A DNA stretch of 64,000 bases, taken from assembly GCA_019638235.1 (NCBI GenBank), contig JAHBUE010000001.1, positions 1,164,492-1,228,491 of the forward strand, in the 5' to 3' direction. The notes beneath the pieces are model-generated. The model was not told the origin of the DNA. It saw nothing but the letters and a program-made list of their open reading frames with translations, and made no database searches. Position 1 is the first letter of the stretch; every line of letters starts with the position of its first letter. Below are positions 26,691-35,265 of this stretch, in pieces. Made by a program: the position numbers and the translations under genes. Source of the DNA: Cyclobacteriaceae bacterium (GTDB lineage Bacteria; Bacteroidota; Bacteroidia; Cytophagales; Cyclobacteriaceae).

Positions 26691-27683
26691 TTACGACTCA
26701 AAACTTGACTTCTCTGGCAAAATGCTTTCAAATGCCGCCTGAAGACCCTGCATCGTTTTTTCAAAATTCATAATGTATTCGCTGTCGTTAAGGCAAACAA
26801 GTAAATACGACTGTTCGCGCACGGCTTTGATGGCTTTTGCGGATTTGAATACTAATGGAAACATTTTTGTATTGTTATACGTGTTGTAAGGCGCAAAATT
26901 ACCACGACAGATTTGCCAGGTTTTGAACAACTCCAACGTATAATCTTTCGGACTGCGAAACTGGTGATGCGACATTTCGGTTAGTTCTTTGCCTGCATAA
27001 TCCCATACTTCTTCAAAAGTGGTTTTTGTATAAGGCTGGGCGTTGTGCGGTGTACGTAACGTAACAAATTTATTGTAGGATTTAAGCAGACGGGTAAGCC
27101 TTGCCCTCTTTCCGTATGCTTCTGTAAACCATTTGCCGTGGTCGCGTTCCATCACTTCTTTTTTGTTGAAACGCTTGTTGATGATGCGTATGTTGTTGCG
27201 CAAGCACTTGTTCCATAGCGAAAATCCGAAGTTCATCCGAAAGGCTGCTATATCATTGGGCAGGTTCCCTGTAAAAAACCGCCCTGGCGTAATGTGATTG
27301 GTAATAAAAAAATCATCATTGAAATAAACAAAATGCTCCGTCAAATCGGTAATACGGTGCATGTATGCCTCAATTACATTTGAGTTGAAACAGGGTAAAA
27401 ACTGTTTGGGCATATAATCCTCATGGCTGACGAGTTGTAACTTGGGGTGGCTAACATTCATCCACTCCGGTTGCTGACCGCACGTTACGAAATGAATTTT
27501 CCGTACCCAGGGCGCAAACTTTTCAACACCCCGGAACCAGTATTTAAGAAAACCATAATCCCTGAAGCGCGCTACGGATACTTCGTTTTTGGTGTTATCA
27601 ATTTTTCCCGAACTCTTCGCGAAAGAGTCCTGCCATTTCGGGTCATTCATATCTACCCAGGTAATTACAAAGTCAATATCCAT
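26691..27683 (-). CDS. Stealth-family sugar-phosphate transferase (second copy)
   Basis: 330 residues from the ATG at 27683 (MDIDFVITWVDMNDPKWQ), chosen because CR1 begins right there; the frame runs on to 27752. CR2 is LKYWFRGVEKFAPWVRKIH with LPCFNSNVIEAYMHRI and FVYFNDDFFI, CR3 is LRTPHNAQPYTKTTFEEVW, and CR4 is LLVCLND. It is clearly related to the 23639-24586 protein but diverged, so the two probably act on different acceptors or sugars. It is on the opposite strand and 2.1 kb away, bracketing the glycosyltransferase, IS30 remnant and methyltransferase. Confidence 0.92.
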   Translation of the reverse strand: MDIDFVITWVDMNDPKWQDSFAKSSGKIDNTKNEVSVARFRDYGFLKYWFRGVEKFAPWVRKIHFVTCGQQPEWMNVSHPKLQLVSHEDYMPKQFLPCFNSNVIEAYMHRITDLTEHFVYFNDDFFITNHITPGRFFTGNLPNDIAAFRMNFGFSLWNKCLRNNIRIINKRFNKKEVMERDHGKWFTEAYGKRARLTRLLKSYNKFVTLRTPHNAQPYTKTTFEEVWDYAGKELTEMSHHQFRSPKDYTLELFKTWQICRGNFAPYNTYNNTKMFPLVFKSAKAIKAVREQSYLLVCLNDSEYIMNFEKTMQGLQAAFESILPEKSSFES

Positions 27684-27871
27684 AGCGAAGTGCTTTTTAT
27701 ATGCAGGTTGCGAAAGTGTTAAAATCTGTATGTTCTTCAAAAATAGAAACATTAAAGCGCTGTTTCTCTTGCACGTTGCAAATAATTTTGAAATTTTTAC
27801 ATGTATTTGAACTTACCGAAGTTCCCTCGAAAGGGATGAATGAGACAAGTTCAGGATAAATCTAAATTAGT

Positions 27872-28918
27872 ATGAATAAAATTACCAGGATATTCAGCTT
27901 TTGCTTAGTGTGCGCACTGTCTACATCAGTTGCCGTTAACGCTCAGAATGAAGACGACATTGTCAGGTTTTTACAAGCCGGGCAGGAAGATGGGGGCAAG
28001 CTTATTAAGGCATACATCAACCCTTTTATAGAAGGTTTTTCGTATGCCCTGAACGGAGGCTGGTATCATACTGCAAAGCCGCACAAGACTCTGGGTTTTG
28101 ATCTCAACTTTTCTGTTACACCCGTTTTCATACCTGAGTCGAAGGATTACTTTGACCCATTGAGCTTGGGGCTGAATACGGTTACCGATCTTAGAAACAC
28201 CACCCGGCCGGGAAGTAATGCACCTTCTGTCATTGGCCCGAAGGACCGTACAGCGTATGATCTTGATTTTGATAATGATGGCATTGCTGATGAAACGATT
28301 AGTGGGCCACAAGGTTTGGGAATAAGAGAAAGCCTTAAAATCGCTCCAGTTGGTGCACCTATGTTGCAGGCGGGTGTCGGCATTGTTAAAGGAACCGATT
28401 TGATGTTTCGGTTTGTACCCAAAACCACCATTGGTAGTACCGAAATGAAGTTGATTGGTTTTGGCTTGCGCCACGATATAAAACAGCATATACCGGGAAT
28501 CAAGATGCTGCCGTTTGATTTATCTGTAATGGCGGGCTTTACAACGTTCGAGGGTGTTACGGATTTATCAGGTTTACAAGGTGAATTTCCCGGAGAAAAC
28601 CAGGAAGCGGTTTATAAATTCAATGCCTTCTTGCTTGAGGCATTGGTGTCGAAGAAGCTGGCGTTTATAACTTTCTTTGGCGGGGTAGGGTACAACGGCA
28701 TAAAAACTACTGCTGATATTAAAGGATCGTACACCTTTTTTGAAGGCAACGCAAACGAATTTACACTTACCAATCCCTATTCCGCAACATTTAAAAACAA
28801 CAGTATGCGCTTAGATGTGGGTATGCGAATAAATATTCTGGCGTTTTACCTGTATGGAAATTACAGCTTGCAGGAATACAGCGCGGTTACAACCGGTTTA
28901 GGGTTTACGTTCCGGTAA
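27872..28918 (+). CDS. Exported DUF6588-like outer-membrane protein
   Basis: 348 residues with a signal peptide (about 1-24, ending SVAVNAQ). The mature start NEDDIVRFLQAGQEDGGKLIKAYINPF and alternating hydrophobic strands (GFSYALNGGWYHTAK, LGFDLNFSVTPVF, MFRFVPKTTIG) ending in ITTGLGFTFR-like aromatic C-terminal strands indicate an outer-membrane beta-barrel. I recall this arrangement as DUF6588. A calcium-like stretch YDLDFDNDGIADE (about 130) lies in a loop. Function unknown. It stands alone between a minus-strand Stealth gene and minus-strand YhhN. Confidence 0.7.
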   Translation: MNKITRIFSFCLVCALSTSVAVNAQNEDDIVRFLQAGQEDGGKLIKAYINPFIEGFSYALNGGWYHTAKPHKTLGFDLNFSVTPVFIPESKDYFDPLSLGLNTVTDLRNTTRPGSNAPSVIGPKDRTAYDLDFDNDGIADETISGPQGLGIRESLKIAPVGAPMLQAGVGIVKGTDLMFRFVPKTTIGSTEMKLIGFGLRHDIKQHIPGIKMLPFDLSVMAGFTTFEGVTDLSGLQGEFPGENQEAVYKFNAFLLEALVSKKLAFITFFGGVGYNGIKTTADIKGSYTFFEGNANEFTLTNPYSATFKNNSMRLDVGMRINILAFYLYGNYSLQEYSAVTTGLGFTFR

Positions 28919-28938
28919 GAGAAGTCAACGGAACAGGT

Positions 28939-29607
28939 CTAATCATGTTTTAACAATCCCTTCACAATAAGAAACTGTGCGACAATGTAGGTGAGCATAA
29001 TCCAGATGCCGGCATGGTTAACCGGTTCAAGAAATTTGTTTATCGCTAACACGGAATCGGAAATCATAAACAGGATACCCCCACCAAATACATAAGCAAA
29101 GCTGGATGATGTTGTGCGGCCAAACCGAAACAACGCATTCAACACCATAAGGGTAAGCACACCGGCATATAGCAATACAGGAACGGCAAGGTTGCCTAAA
29201 GTTGGATAGAGGATAATCATCAAACCGGTACCAAACAACACAATAGGAAAAGCAAACCGGATGCGTTTTAAGCCTTGAAGTGAATTTGTTTGGTCTTCAT
29301 TACAGAACTGACGAAACACAAATATGTAAAACACATGCGCCAGCAAAAAAGAACCAAGCCCCAGCATAAAATATAAATCACTGTCGCCCATCAGCAACAC
29401 ATCGCCACCCCACGAAAAAATAAGCGCTGCCAATACCATTTTTGAGATTGGCTGATTTTCATGCCGCGCTGTTACAACATACCAGGCTGTTAACAACAGC
29501 AGCAACGAAGGCTTACTTATCAATCGAACATCAGGCAGGTTAAGCAGGTGCGCCAACAGTTCAATAACAGAAGCCATTCCAAACGCTATCAAAAAAACAG
29601 TTCTCAT
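28939..29607 (-). CDS. YhhN/TMEM86-type lysoplasmalogenase
   Basis: 222 residues with about eight membrane helices. Family landmarks are KPSLLLLLTAWYV, LIFSWGGDVLLM (the conserved Asp of the membrane hydrolase core), LGSFLLAHVFYIFVF (conserved His) and ILFMISDSVLAINKF (second Asp). Human TMEM86 enzymes hydrolyse the vinyl-ether bond of lysoplasmalogens; the bacterial substrate is probably a lyso-ether lipid. It starts 3 bases after the MFS gene stop, so the two are co-transcribed. Confidence 0.85.
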   Translation of the reverse strand: MRTVFLIAFGMASVIELLAHLLNLPDVRLISKPSLLLLLTAWYVVTARHENQPISKMVLAALIFSWGGDVLLMGDSDLYFMLGLGSFLLAHVFYIFVFRQFCNEDQTNSLQGLKRIRFAFPIVLFGTGLMIILYPTLGNLAVPVLLYAGVLTLMVLNALFRFGRTTSSSFAYVFGGGILFMISDSVLAINKFLEPVNHAGIWIMLTYIVAQFLIVKGLLKHD

Positions 29608-29610
29608 GGT

Positions 29611-30795
29611 TTATTGTGTTTGTTTTTTTGCTTTCCGGCTGTGCCGTTGCCAATGAATAATCAGGTAACAAAAGGCAATAAAGCAAAGCAGGGAACTTGT
29701 AACAAAGGTTGTGAAGAAGTTGGTAGGGTTATTTGCAATAATCAATCCACTTGAAAACGCACCAATGCCAATACCCATCTCCATAAATATATACAGGCTG
29801 GAAATTCCCCGGCCTTTGTGCCTTTCATCACTTAAATCGGTTGCCCAGGCTAATAACGTGGGCGATGTCATGCCATGTGCAGCACCATATAAGGTAATGG
29901 CAATCATCAGGTCGCGGGGTGTTTCACCAATGGCCAGCAACGCCATAGCTACTGTGCACAACACAGACGAAATCATAAGAATACGTCTTCTTCCATACCG
30001 GTCGGATGCCTTGCCGGCAATCAGTCGAACCGATAAAGAAGCCACTGTTACAAAACCAAACAGCAAGCCTTTGTTTTTAATACCAACCGATTCACCGAAA
30101 TCAGGAATTACAGTAAACACTGCACCATACGAATATGCGGTTAGTAACATCACAATGCACGTTACCAGCACGCGTGGCTCCAGCAAATCGCGCTTATGAA
30201 TTTTAAATACTTCGGTAGTAAAACCTTTACGCTCTGTAAGCGTTTCTTTTACACCCATCACTACCAATATGGAGGCTATCGCAAATACGGATGAAGTGTA
30301 AAACATAAAATCCAAACCAAAATTATTGGCTACTGCCCCGCCCACTACCGGGCCGGCAGCCATGCCTACGGTACCGGCCGTGCCGAGCAGCCCCATAGCT
30401 TCTCCACGCTTGTTGGCCGGAATAATATCAGAGAGGTATGCGGTTAACCCTGTTGGCGTAAAGCCTGTTGAAAAACCATGCACTAAACGCAGCAACAGAA
30501 ATCCAAACACAGTTGACACGGCAGGATACAGCAAACTGGCGAAGCAGCATACTAATGACCCCACAATCATTACCGGTTTACGGCCAACTTTGTCGGCCAT
30601 TTTTCCGCTAAACGGCCGCGATACCATTGCCGTAACGGTAAACAGTGAAATAATCAGTCCTTTATATTGTGGCCCGCCTAAGCTGGTAAGGTATGCGGGA
30701 AGTTCAGGTATAAGCATGTTGAAACTCGCAAAGAACAATAGCGAGCTCACACAAAGCATCCAGAACTGACGGTTGTAAACAGAATTACTTTTCAC
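29611..30795 (-). CDS. MFS transporter
   Basis: 394 residues, 12 hydrophobic segments. The A-motif is FSGKMADKVGRKPVMIVGS (about 59-77), repeated in the second half as IAGKASDRYGRRRILMISS. The start codon is GTG (30795), and no upstream in-frame ATG exists. Substrate unknown; the family includes multidrug and metabolite exporters. It follows prfB by 25 bases and precedes the YhhN gene by 3 bases, so prfB, this gene and the lysoplasmalogenase may form one transcript. Confidence 0.88.
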   Translation of the reverse strand: MKSNSVYNRQFWMLCVSSLLFFASFNMLIPELPAYLTSLGGPQYKGLIISLFTVTAMVSRPFSGKMADKVGRKPVMIVGSLVCCFASLLYPAVSTVFGFLLLRLVHGFSTGFTPTGLTAYLSDIIPANKRGEAMGLLGTAGTVGMAAGPVVGGAVANNFGLDFMFYTSSVFAIASILVVMGVKETLTERKGFTTEVFKIHKRDLLEPRVLVTCIVMLLTAYSYGAVFTVIPDFGESVGIKNKGLLFGFVTVASLSVRLIAGKASDRYGRRRILMISSVLCTVAMALLAIGETPRDLMIAITLYGAAHGMTSPTLLAWATDLSDERHKGRGISSLYIFMEMGIGIGAFSSGLIIANNPTNFFTTFVTSSLLCFIAFCYLIIHWQRHSRKAKKQTQ

Positions 30796-30820
30796 TTTCA
30801 GGGGCGAGGTATGGATAGCA

Positions 30821-31919
30821 TTATTTAGTTACTGAATCTTCCTGCATACTCAATAAAAATCCTTTAATAAAATCTTCGAGGTCGCCATCCAATACGTTCT
30901 GCGCATCGGTGCGTTCTACCCCGGTGCGGGCATCTTTCACTAATTTGTACGGATGCAGCACATAGTTGCGTATCTGCGAACCAAAATCAATTTTCATCTT
31001 ACCGGCTTCAATCTTGTCGCGCTCTGCGTGGCGCTTCTCCATCTCTACTTGATACAGTTTTGATTTCAGCATTTGCATGGCGCGTTCGCGATTGGCGTGT
31101 TGCGAACGTTCAACTTGACACACGATAACAATGCCCGTTGGCTTGTGCGTGAGTTGCACTTTGGTTTCTACCTTGTTCACGTTCTGGCCACCGGCACCAC
31201 CCGAACGCGAAGTTTGAATTTCAATATCGGCCGGGTTAACTTCAATATTGATACTATCATCTACTTTCGGATATACAAAGATGGAAGCAAACGAGGTGTG
31301 CCTGCGCTGGTTAGAATCAAACGGGGAAATGCGCACCAACCGGTGCACGCCTATTTCCGATTTCAGTTTTCCATAAGCAAACGGCCCGTCAATTTCCAAT
31401 GAAGCCGATTTGATACCCGCCACTTCACCGGGCTGGTAATCAATTTGCGAAACGGTGTAGCCGTTCTTTTCGCCCCACATAATGTACATGCGGTTGAGCA
31501 TATCAGCCCAGTCGTTACTTTCGGTGCCTCCGGCTCCAGGGTTAATTTCAACAATGGCGCTGAGTTGATCCTCTTCGCGACTCAACATTTTTTTGAACTC
31601 AAGTTCTTCAACGGCTCGTTCCGTTTTTTTAAACTCCAGTTCAAGTTCCTCCTCGCCTACATCACCGGCTTCGTGAAATTCGTTGAGAACTTCCAGGTCG
31701 TCAATAAGTTTCTGCACTCGCTCGTAGGAGTCAGTCCAGATTTTTTTTGCCCGTAAATTTTTCAGGGTAATTTCTGCCTGTTTCGGGTTAGTCCAGAAAT
31801 CGGCTTGTTGGGTGATGAGTTCTTCGTCTTTTACTTCAATGATCTTACGATCGTAGTCAAAGATACCTCCTTAAAGCCGAGGTGCGCGCTTTCAAGTCTT
31901 TCAGTTGTTCTGAAGTCAT
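30821..31919 (-). CDS. prfB: Peptide chain release factor 2, with programmed +1 frameshift
   Basis: The main frame encodes RF2: SPF-type codon-recognition loop ([18 protein letters not shown]) and the catalytic GGQ in [14 protein letters not shown]. It has no start of its own; a 20-codon frame from the ATG at 31919 ([20 protein letters not shown]) ends in TGA at 31859-31857 within CTTTGACTA (31862-31854). AGGAGG stands 3 bases before CTT. A +1 slip at CTTT gives [15 protein letters not shown] and joins the main frame, for a protein of about 365 residues. RF2 recognises UGA/UAA, so low RF2 favours the slip and the gene self-regulates. Confidence 0.96.
31854..31874 (-). promoter_or_regulatory. 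prfB frameshift signal (internal SD plus CTTTGAC)
   Basis: On the minus strand AGGAGGTAT precedes CTTTGACTA. The SD-like AGGAGG, the slippery CTT and the UGA with C as the next base match the classical RF2 site. The distance is the usual 3 bases. Confidence 0.95.
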
Positions 31920-31940
31920 GGCTATGGGTTAAAAATCGTG

Positions 31941-31948
31941 CAAATATA
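31941..31948 (-). promoter_or_regulatory. prfB promoter -7 box
   Basis: TATATTTG on the minus strand, an exact TAnnTTTG box, 21 bases upstream of the prfB ATG. The -33 region (CTTTTCGG) is weak. Confidence 0.6.
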
Positions 31949-32101
31949 CTGAAAAAGCCATCAGCCGAAAAGCAGTTCATTCAATTTACTTGCTCCCGGC
32001 AGCAATGATTTGGCAGCAAAGTTTTCAGAATAAAAAAAATAAGATAGCTTAGTTGAAATTTTACCTGAAACCTCTCCCTTCCGGGAGCAATTTATAGCGA
32101 T

Positions 32102-32242
32102 ATGGAAACCCTCCGACAATTCATTAAGCATTGTATGCTTTTTCAAACTAAAGATTTTGTGAACGTCATATTTGGCATTGTGGCCTGGATGGGCCTGATT
32201 GTGTTTTGCTATGCCATGTACAACTTAGCCACCCTGGAGTGA
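32102..32242 (+). CDS. Small 46-residue membrane protein
   Basis: The frame METLRQFIKHCMLFQTKDF is followed by one hydrophobic helix (VNVIFGIVAWMGLIVFCYAMY) and the tail NLATLE. It ends 10 bases before the next plus-strand gene, as expected for an operon. I do not recognise a family. Length is below usual gene-calling cut-offs, so it may be unannotated in relatives. Topology is probably N-in single-pass. Confidence 0.5.
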   Translation: METLRQFIKHCMLFQTKDFVNVIFGIVAWMGLIVFCYAMYNLATLE

Positions 32243-32252
32243 TGACAGCATC

Positions 32253-32714
32253 ATGAAAATTTCAAGAGCTTCTACAATTCCTGTCTTCCGTGGAAAAAGG
32301 ACAAAACAAAACCTTAGAGAAACTCCACTTGCTTTCGAGCAACTGTATGAGCGCCTTACCGGTTTGTTGAAACCTTATGAGAAGTATTTTGAAGTTAGAG
32401 CTAACACCAGCACGGAGTATGAACTATGGACAACGCATATTTTTAGAATTACCAACAATAGAGCCCGTTACCAAAAAGGTGCGCTGTTTGCAGCAGTGGT
32501 AATACGCAAAACTTTTGTAACCTTCTTTCTCTACCCGGTGTACCTGTTTCCGGATTTGAAAAATAATATGAATGAAAGGTTAAAACCATTGCTCACCTCG
32601 GGAAGTTGTTTTCATTTTAAAAAAAATGAAGAGCTTCCACTATCCGAGCTAAACGACTTGATTGATGAGGGGCTTAAACTTTACAAAGAGCAAGGCTGGA
32701 TTAATAGCCGATAA
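32253..32714 (+). CDS. Hypothetical protein with resemblance to DUF1801-type domains
   Basis: 153 residues, soluble. A pattern of strands (YFEVRANTSTEYELWTTHIF, ALFAAVVIRKTFVTFFLYPVY) then LLTSGSCFHFKKNEELPLSELNDLI and a C-terminal helix resembles the small YdhG/DUF1801 fold, but I am not certain. Function unknown. It follows the 46-residue membrane protein by 10 bases and precedes the EamA transporter by 18 bases. Confidence 0.6.
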   Translation: MKISRASTIPVFRGKRTKQNLRETPLAFEQLYERLTGLLKPYEKYFEVRANTSTEYELWTTHIFRITNNRARYQKGALFAAVVIRKTFVTFFLYPVYLFPDLKNNMNERLKPLLTSGSCFHFKKNEELPLSELNDLIDEGLKLYKEQGWINSR

Positions 32715-32732
32715 GGCAGCATCTTGCACTGT

Positions 32733-33641
32733 ATGAACAACCGCACCGCCTACCTTCCTTACATAGCGCTTGCAGCCGTGTGTATTATCTGGGGTACTAC
32801 GTACCTCGCGCTGCGCGTTGCTGTATTGCATTTCCCCCCTTTTCTGTTCACCGCCATCCGGCAATGTTCTGCAGGTCTGTTGCTTCTTGGTATCATGGCA
32901 GTTGCTTCACCGGCAAAGTTGCCATCAGTAAAACAGTTGGCACGGCTGGCTGTTGCAGGTTTTTTTATGATAACACTTGGTAATGGATTAGTGGCCTGGG
33001 CAGAAATGCATATATCCAGCGGCATGGCTGCCATTTTATGTTCAACCATGCCGGCTATGGTAATTATAATTAACCTCTCCATTCATCGCGAAGAAAAACC
33101 AACCCTTCCGATTGTTGCCGGAGTGTTTTTGGGTTTAGCAGGCATCACCATCATTTTCGGTGAGCATATTACTGAGTTCTCAAAAACCGAATACCTGTTG
33201 GGTATTATCATGACATTGTTAGCCGTTGTAAGTTGGGCTTTCGGGAGTTTATGGATTAAAAAGCAATCAACTGATTTCAATCCTTTTGTAAGCGCGGGGT
33301 TTCAAATGATTTTTGGCGGATTGCTGGCGTTGCCCCTCAGTGTAGTTTTTGATGACCTGCAAACGGTGCAGTGGACAACGGAATTTTTTTACCCCCTGTT
33401 ATACCTAATTGTCTTTGGTTCGGTTATCGCCTATGCCTCTTATTTATATGCCTTGCGAAAATTATCGATGACGATTGTTTCGTTGTATGCGTATGTTAAT
33501 CCGTTGGTAGCCGTGGTGTTGGGTTGGTTGTTGTTAGATGAGAAACTGAACGGAATAATTGGTATCGGGATACTCACAACCATCGGAGGCATATACTTAG
33601 TCAACCGGAAAAATCGTTACAAAAACCTCGGAGAAGCATAA
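32733..33641 (+). CDS. EamA/DMT superfamily transporter
   Basis: 302 residues from the ATG at 32733 (MNNRTAYLPYIALAAV). Ten hydrophobic helices in two EamA halves: helix 1 CIIWGTTYLALRVAV and the start of the second half with LLAVVSWAFGSLWIKKQ; YALRKLSMTIVSLYAYVNPLVAVVLGW is the typical helix 9-10 signature. It likely exports an amino acid or metabolite. It is followed after 33 bases by an FMN-binding protein gene. Confidence 0.9.
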   Translation: MNNRTAYLPYIALAAVCIIWGTTYLALRVAVLHFPPFLFTAIRQCSAGLLLLGIMAVASPAKLPSVKQLARLAVAGFFMITLGNGLVAWAEMHISSGMAAILCSTMPAMVIIINLSIHREEKPTLPIVAGVFLGLAGITIIFGEHITEFSKTEYLLGIIMTLLAVVSWAFGSLWIKKQSTDFNPFVSAGFQMIFGGLLALPLSVVFDDLQTVQWTTEFFYPLLYLIVFGSVIAYASYLYALRKLSMTIVSLYAYVNPLVAVVLGWLLLDEKLNGIIGIGILTTIGGIYLVNRKNRYKNLGEA

Positions 33642-33674
33642 ACGAAATTATCTCTACCTTAGCAGAAATCCACC

Positions 33675-34319
33675 ATGATGAGCGAATTTCAAAAAACAAA
33701 AAAGACAACCATCACCCGTTTACCAAAACGTGGCACTTACGACAAGGAAATTATTTATTCCATTTTAGATGAAGCCCTGTACTGCACGCTCGCCTTTGTG
33801 CAAAATAACCAGCCCTCTCAAATCCCAACCGGCTTTTGCCGGATTGATGATAAATTGTACATACACGGTTCGGTAGGCAGTTATTACATGCGCGAGTTAG
33901 CCGAAAAAAAATTACCGGTGTGCATTGCTGTAACACACATGGATGGGCTGGTGCTGGCGCGTTCGGCCTTTCATCACTCTGTCAATTATCGTTCGGTGAT
34001 AATTTTCAGTTCTCCGCAAATAGTTGAAGACGAGAACGAACTTTACACAGCGTTGGAAATTTTCACCAATAAAATGCAGCCCGGTCGTTGGGATGACATC
34101 CGTAAACCCAATAAAAATGAGTGGAAAAAAACGATGGTGCTGTCATTTGAAATAAGCGAGGCTTCAGCCAAAGTAAGAACCGGCCCACCGAAAGATGATG
34201 ATGAAGATTACGAGCTTGACATCTGGGCGGGTGTGGTGCCGCTGCAAACCAACCGGCTTGCTCCCATTCCCGATTCGCGGTTGAAAGCCGGGGTTGCATT
34301 ACCGGAATATTTAAAGTGA
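33675..34319 (+). CDS. Pyridoxamine 5'-phosphate oxidase-related FMN-binding protein
   Basis: 214 residues. Split-barrel landmarks are ITRLPKRGTYDKEIIYSILDEALYCTLAFV, then QIPTGFCRIDDKLYIHGSVGSYYMREL (flavin phosphate binding), PVCIAVTHMDGLVLARSAFHHSVNYRSVIIF and the C-terminal DIWAGVVPL with substrate-pocket residues. This matches the Pyridox_ox_2 group (NimA/FMN-binding) rather than true PdxH. It may be a flavin-dependent reductase; the substrate is unknown. It converges on the Rrf2 gene. Confidence 0.85.
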   Translation: MMSEFQKTKKTTITRLPKRGTYDKEIIYSILDEALYCTLAFVQNNQPSQIPTGFCRIDDKLYIHGSVGSYYMRELAEKKLPVCIAVTHMDGLVLARSAFHHSVNYRSVIIFSSPQIVEDENELYTALEIFTNKMQPGRWDDIRKPNKNEWKKTMVLSFEISEASAKVRTGPPKDDDEDYELDIWAGVVPLQTNRLAPIPDSRLKAGVALPEYLK

Positions 34320-34336
34320 GGCAAGCTAAAAACCTA

Positions 34337-34777
34337 TCAGCGCCCTTTATCAGCCGTAAGTTTTGTTTCGCGTTTTACGAGTTTATCTAATGTATCTTTT
34401 TTAAGCATTTCCACAGTGGCGTTACGCACTTCCAGAAAAGCAAAGCGTATGGCGCAGGTTTCTTCATCCTTGCATTCATCGCAAGGTTCATAGTATTTAT
34501 GGGTAGCGCACGGTATGGCCGCAATGGCTCCATCGAACAGCCGCACTACCTCTGCGAGATTCACATCCTTGGGCTTACGCCTTAAAAAATAGCCACCGTT
34601 TTTTCCCTGCTTGCTGCCCAGCACACCGGCACGCTTCAGTTCAAGCAGAATGGCTTCAAGGAATTTTTTAGGAATATGACACGCTACGGCTATGTCCTTA
34701 ATGAGGAATTTCTCATCCGGTTCTTTAGCCATGTGCACCAGGGCGTGAATAGCGTACTTACATTTTTTCGATAGCAT
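34337..34777 (-). CDS. Rrf2-family transcriptional regulator
   Basis: 146 residues from the ATG at 34777 (MLSKKCKYAIHALVHMAK). The winged helix has the recognition region IPKKFLEAILLELKRAGVLGSKQGKNGGYFLRR (about 40-72). The sensor segment IPCATHKYYEPCDECKDEETC has four cysteines near the place where IscR/NsrR ligate an iron-sulphur cluster, so redox or NO sensing is plausible. It is divergent from crcB; it could regulate that gene or itself through the shared 99-base interval. Confidence 0.88.
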   Translation of the reverse strand: MLSKKCKYAIHALVHMAKEPDEKFLIKDIAVACHIPKKFLEAILLELKRAGVLGSKQGKNGGYFLRRKPKDVNLAEVVRLFDGAIAAIPCATHKYYEPCDECKDEETCAIRFAFLEVRNATVEMLKKDTLDKLVKRETKLTADKGR

Positions 34778-34875
34778 GAACGCCCAAGTTATAGTTTTTA
34801 TTTTCATGCTTCAATACATTCAAGGCCGTATGCCAAAGAATATCAGGTTAATGCTCCTTTTCCTATCTTTACCGC

Positions 34876-35265
34876 ATGGCAAAACTCCTGTTGGTTGCGC
34901 TTGGCGGAGCGCTGGGAACCTTAGCACGTTATGGCGTTAACAGCCTCGCGCATGAAAAATATACGGGATTGTTTCCTCTCGCAACACTCACGGTAAACCT
35001 GACGGGCTCATTTATCATCGGGTTGGTATGGGGCATTACCTCCGGGTTGAATATTAACCAAAATCTGGTTGCATTTTTATCGATTGGTGTGCTTGGCGGA
35101 TTTACCACATTTTCATCGTATTCATTAGAAACGCTCAACTTGTTGCGCGTTGGCGATTATAAGCTCGCGCTGTATTCGGTGTTGTTGAATAATGTTGCCG
35201 GTATTTTGTTAGCCTTTTTGGGTTTTATGTTAGCGAAGCAGGTTTTACAATACTACGGGAAGTAG
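34876..35265 (+). CDS. crcB: Fluoride channel CrcB/Fluc
   Basis: 129 residues with four membrane helices. Signatures: LLVALGGALGTLARYGV (helix 1), TLTVNLTGSFIIGLVWG (helix 2, with the conserved Asn) and SIGVLGGFTTFSSYSLET (helix 3 with the TTFSS sodium/phenylalanine region). It works as a dual-topology homodimer exporting fluoride. TATCTTTA at 34864-34871 lies right before the ATG and may be a -7 box giving an almost leaderless mRNA. No fluoride riboswitch fits in the short leader. It overlaps the 3' end of the next convergent gene by 21 bases. Confidence 0.95.
   Translation: MAKLLLVALGGALGTLARYGVNSLAHEKYTGLFPLATLTVNLTGSFIIGLVWGITSGLNINQNLVAFLSIGVLGGFTTFSSYSLETLNLLRVGDYKLALYSVLLNNVAGILLAFLGFMLAKQVLQYYGK

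Noticed and set aside
34778..34875. Fluoride riboswitch before crcB
   Set aside because: The leader is too short after the likely -7 box and shows no GGxGAT-type core or pseudoknot arms.
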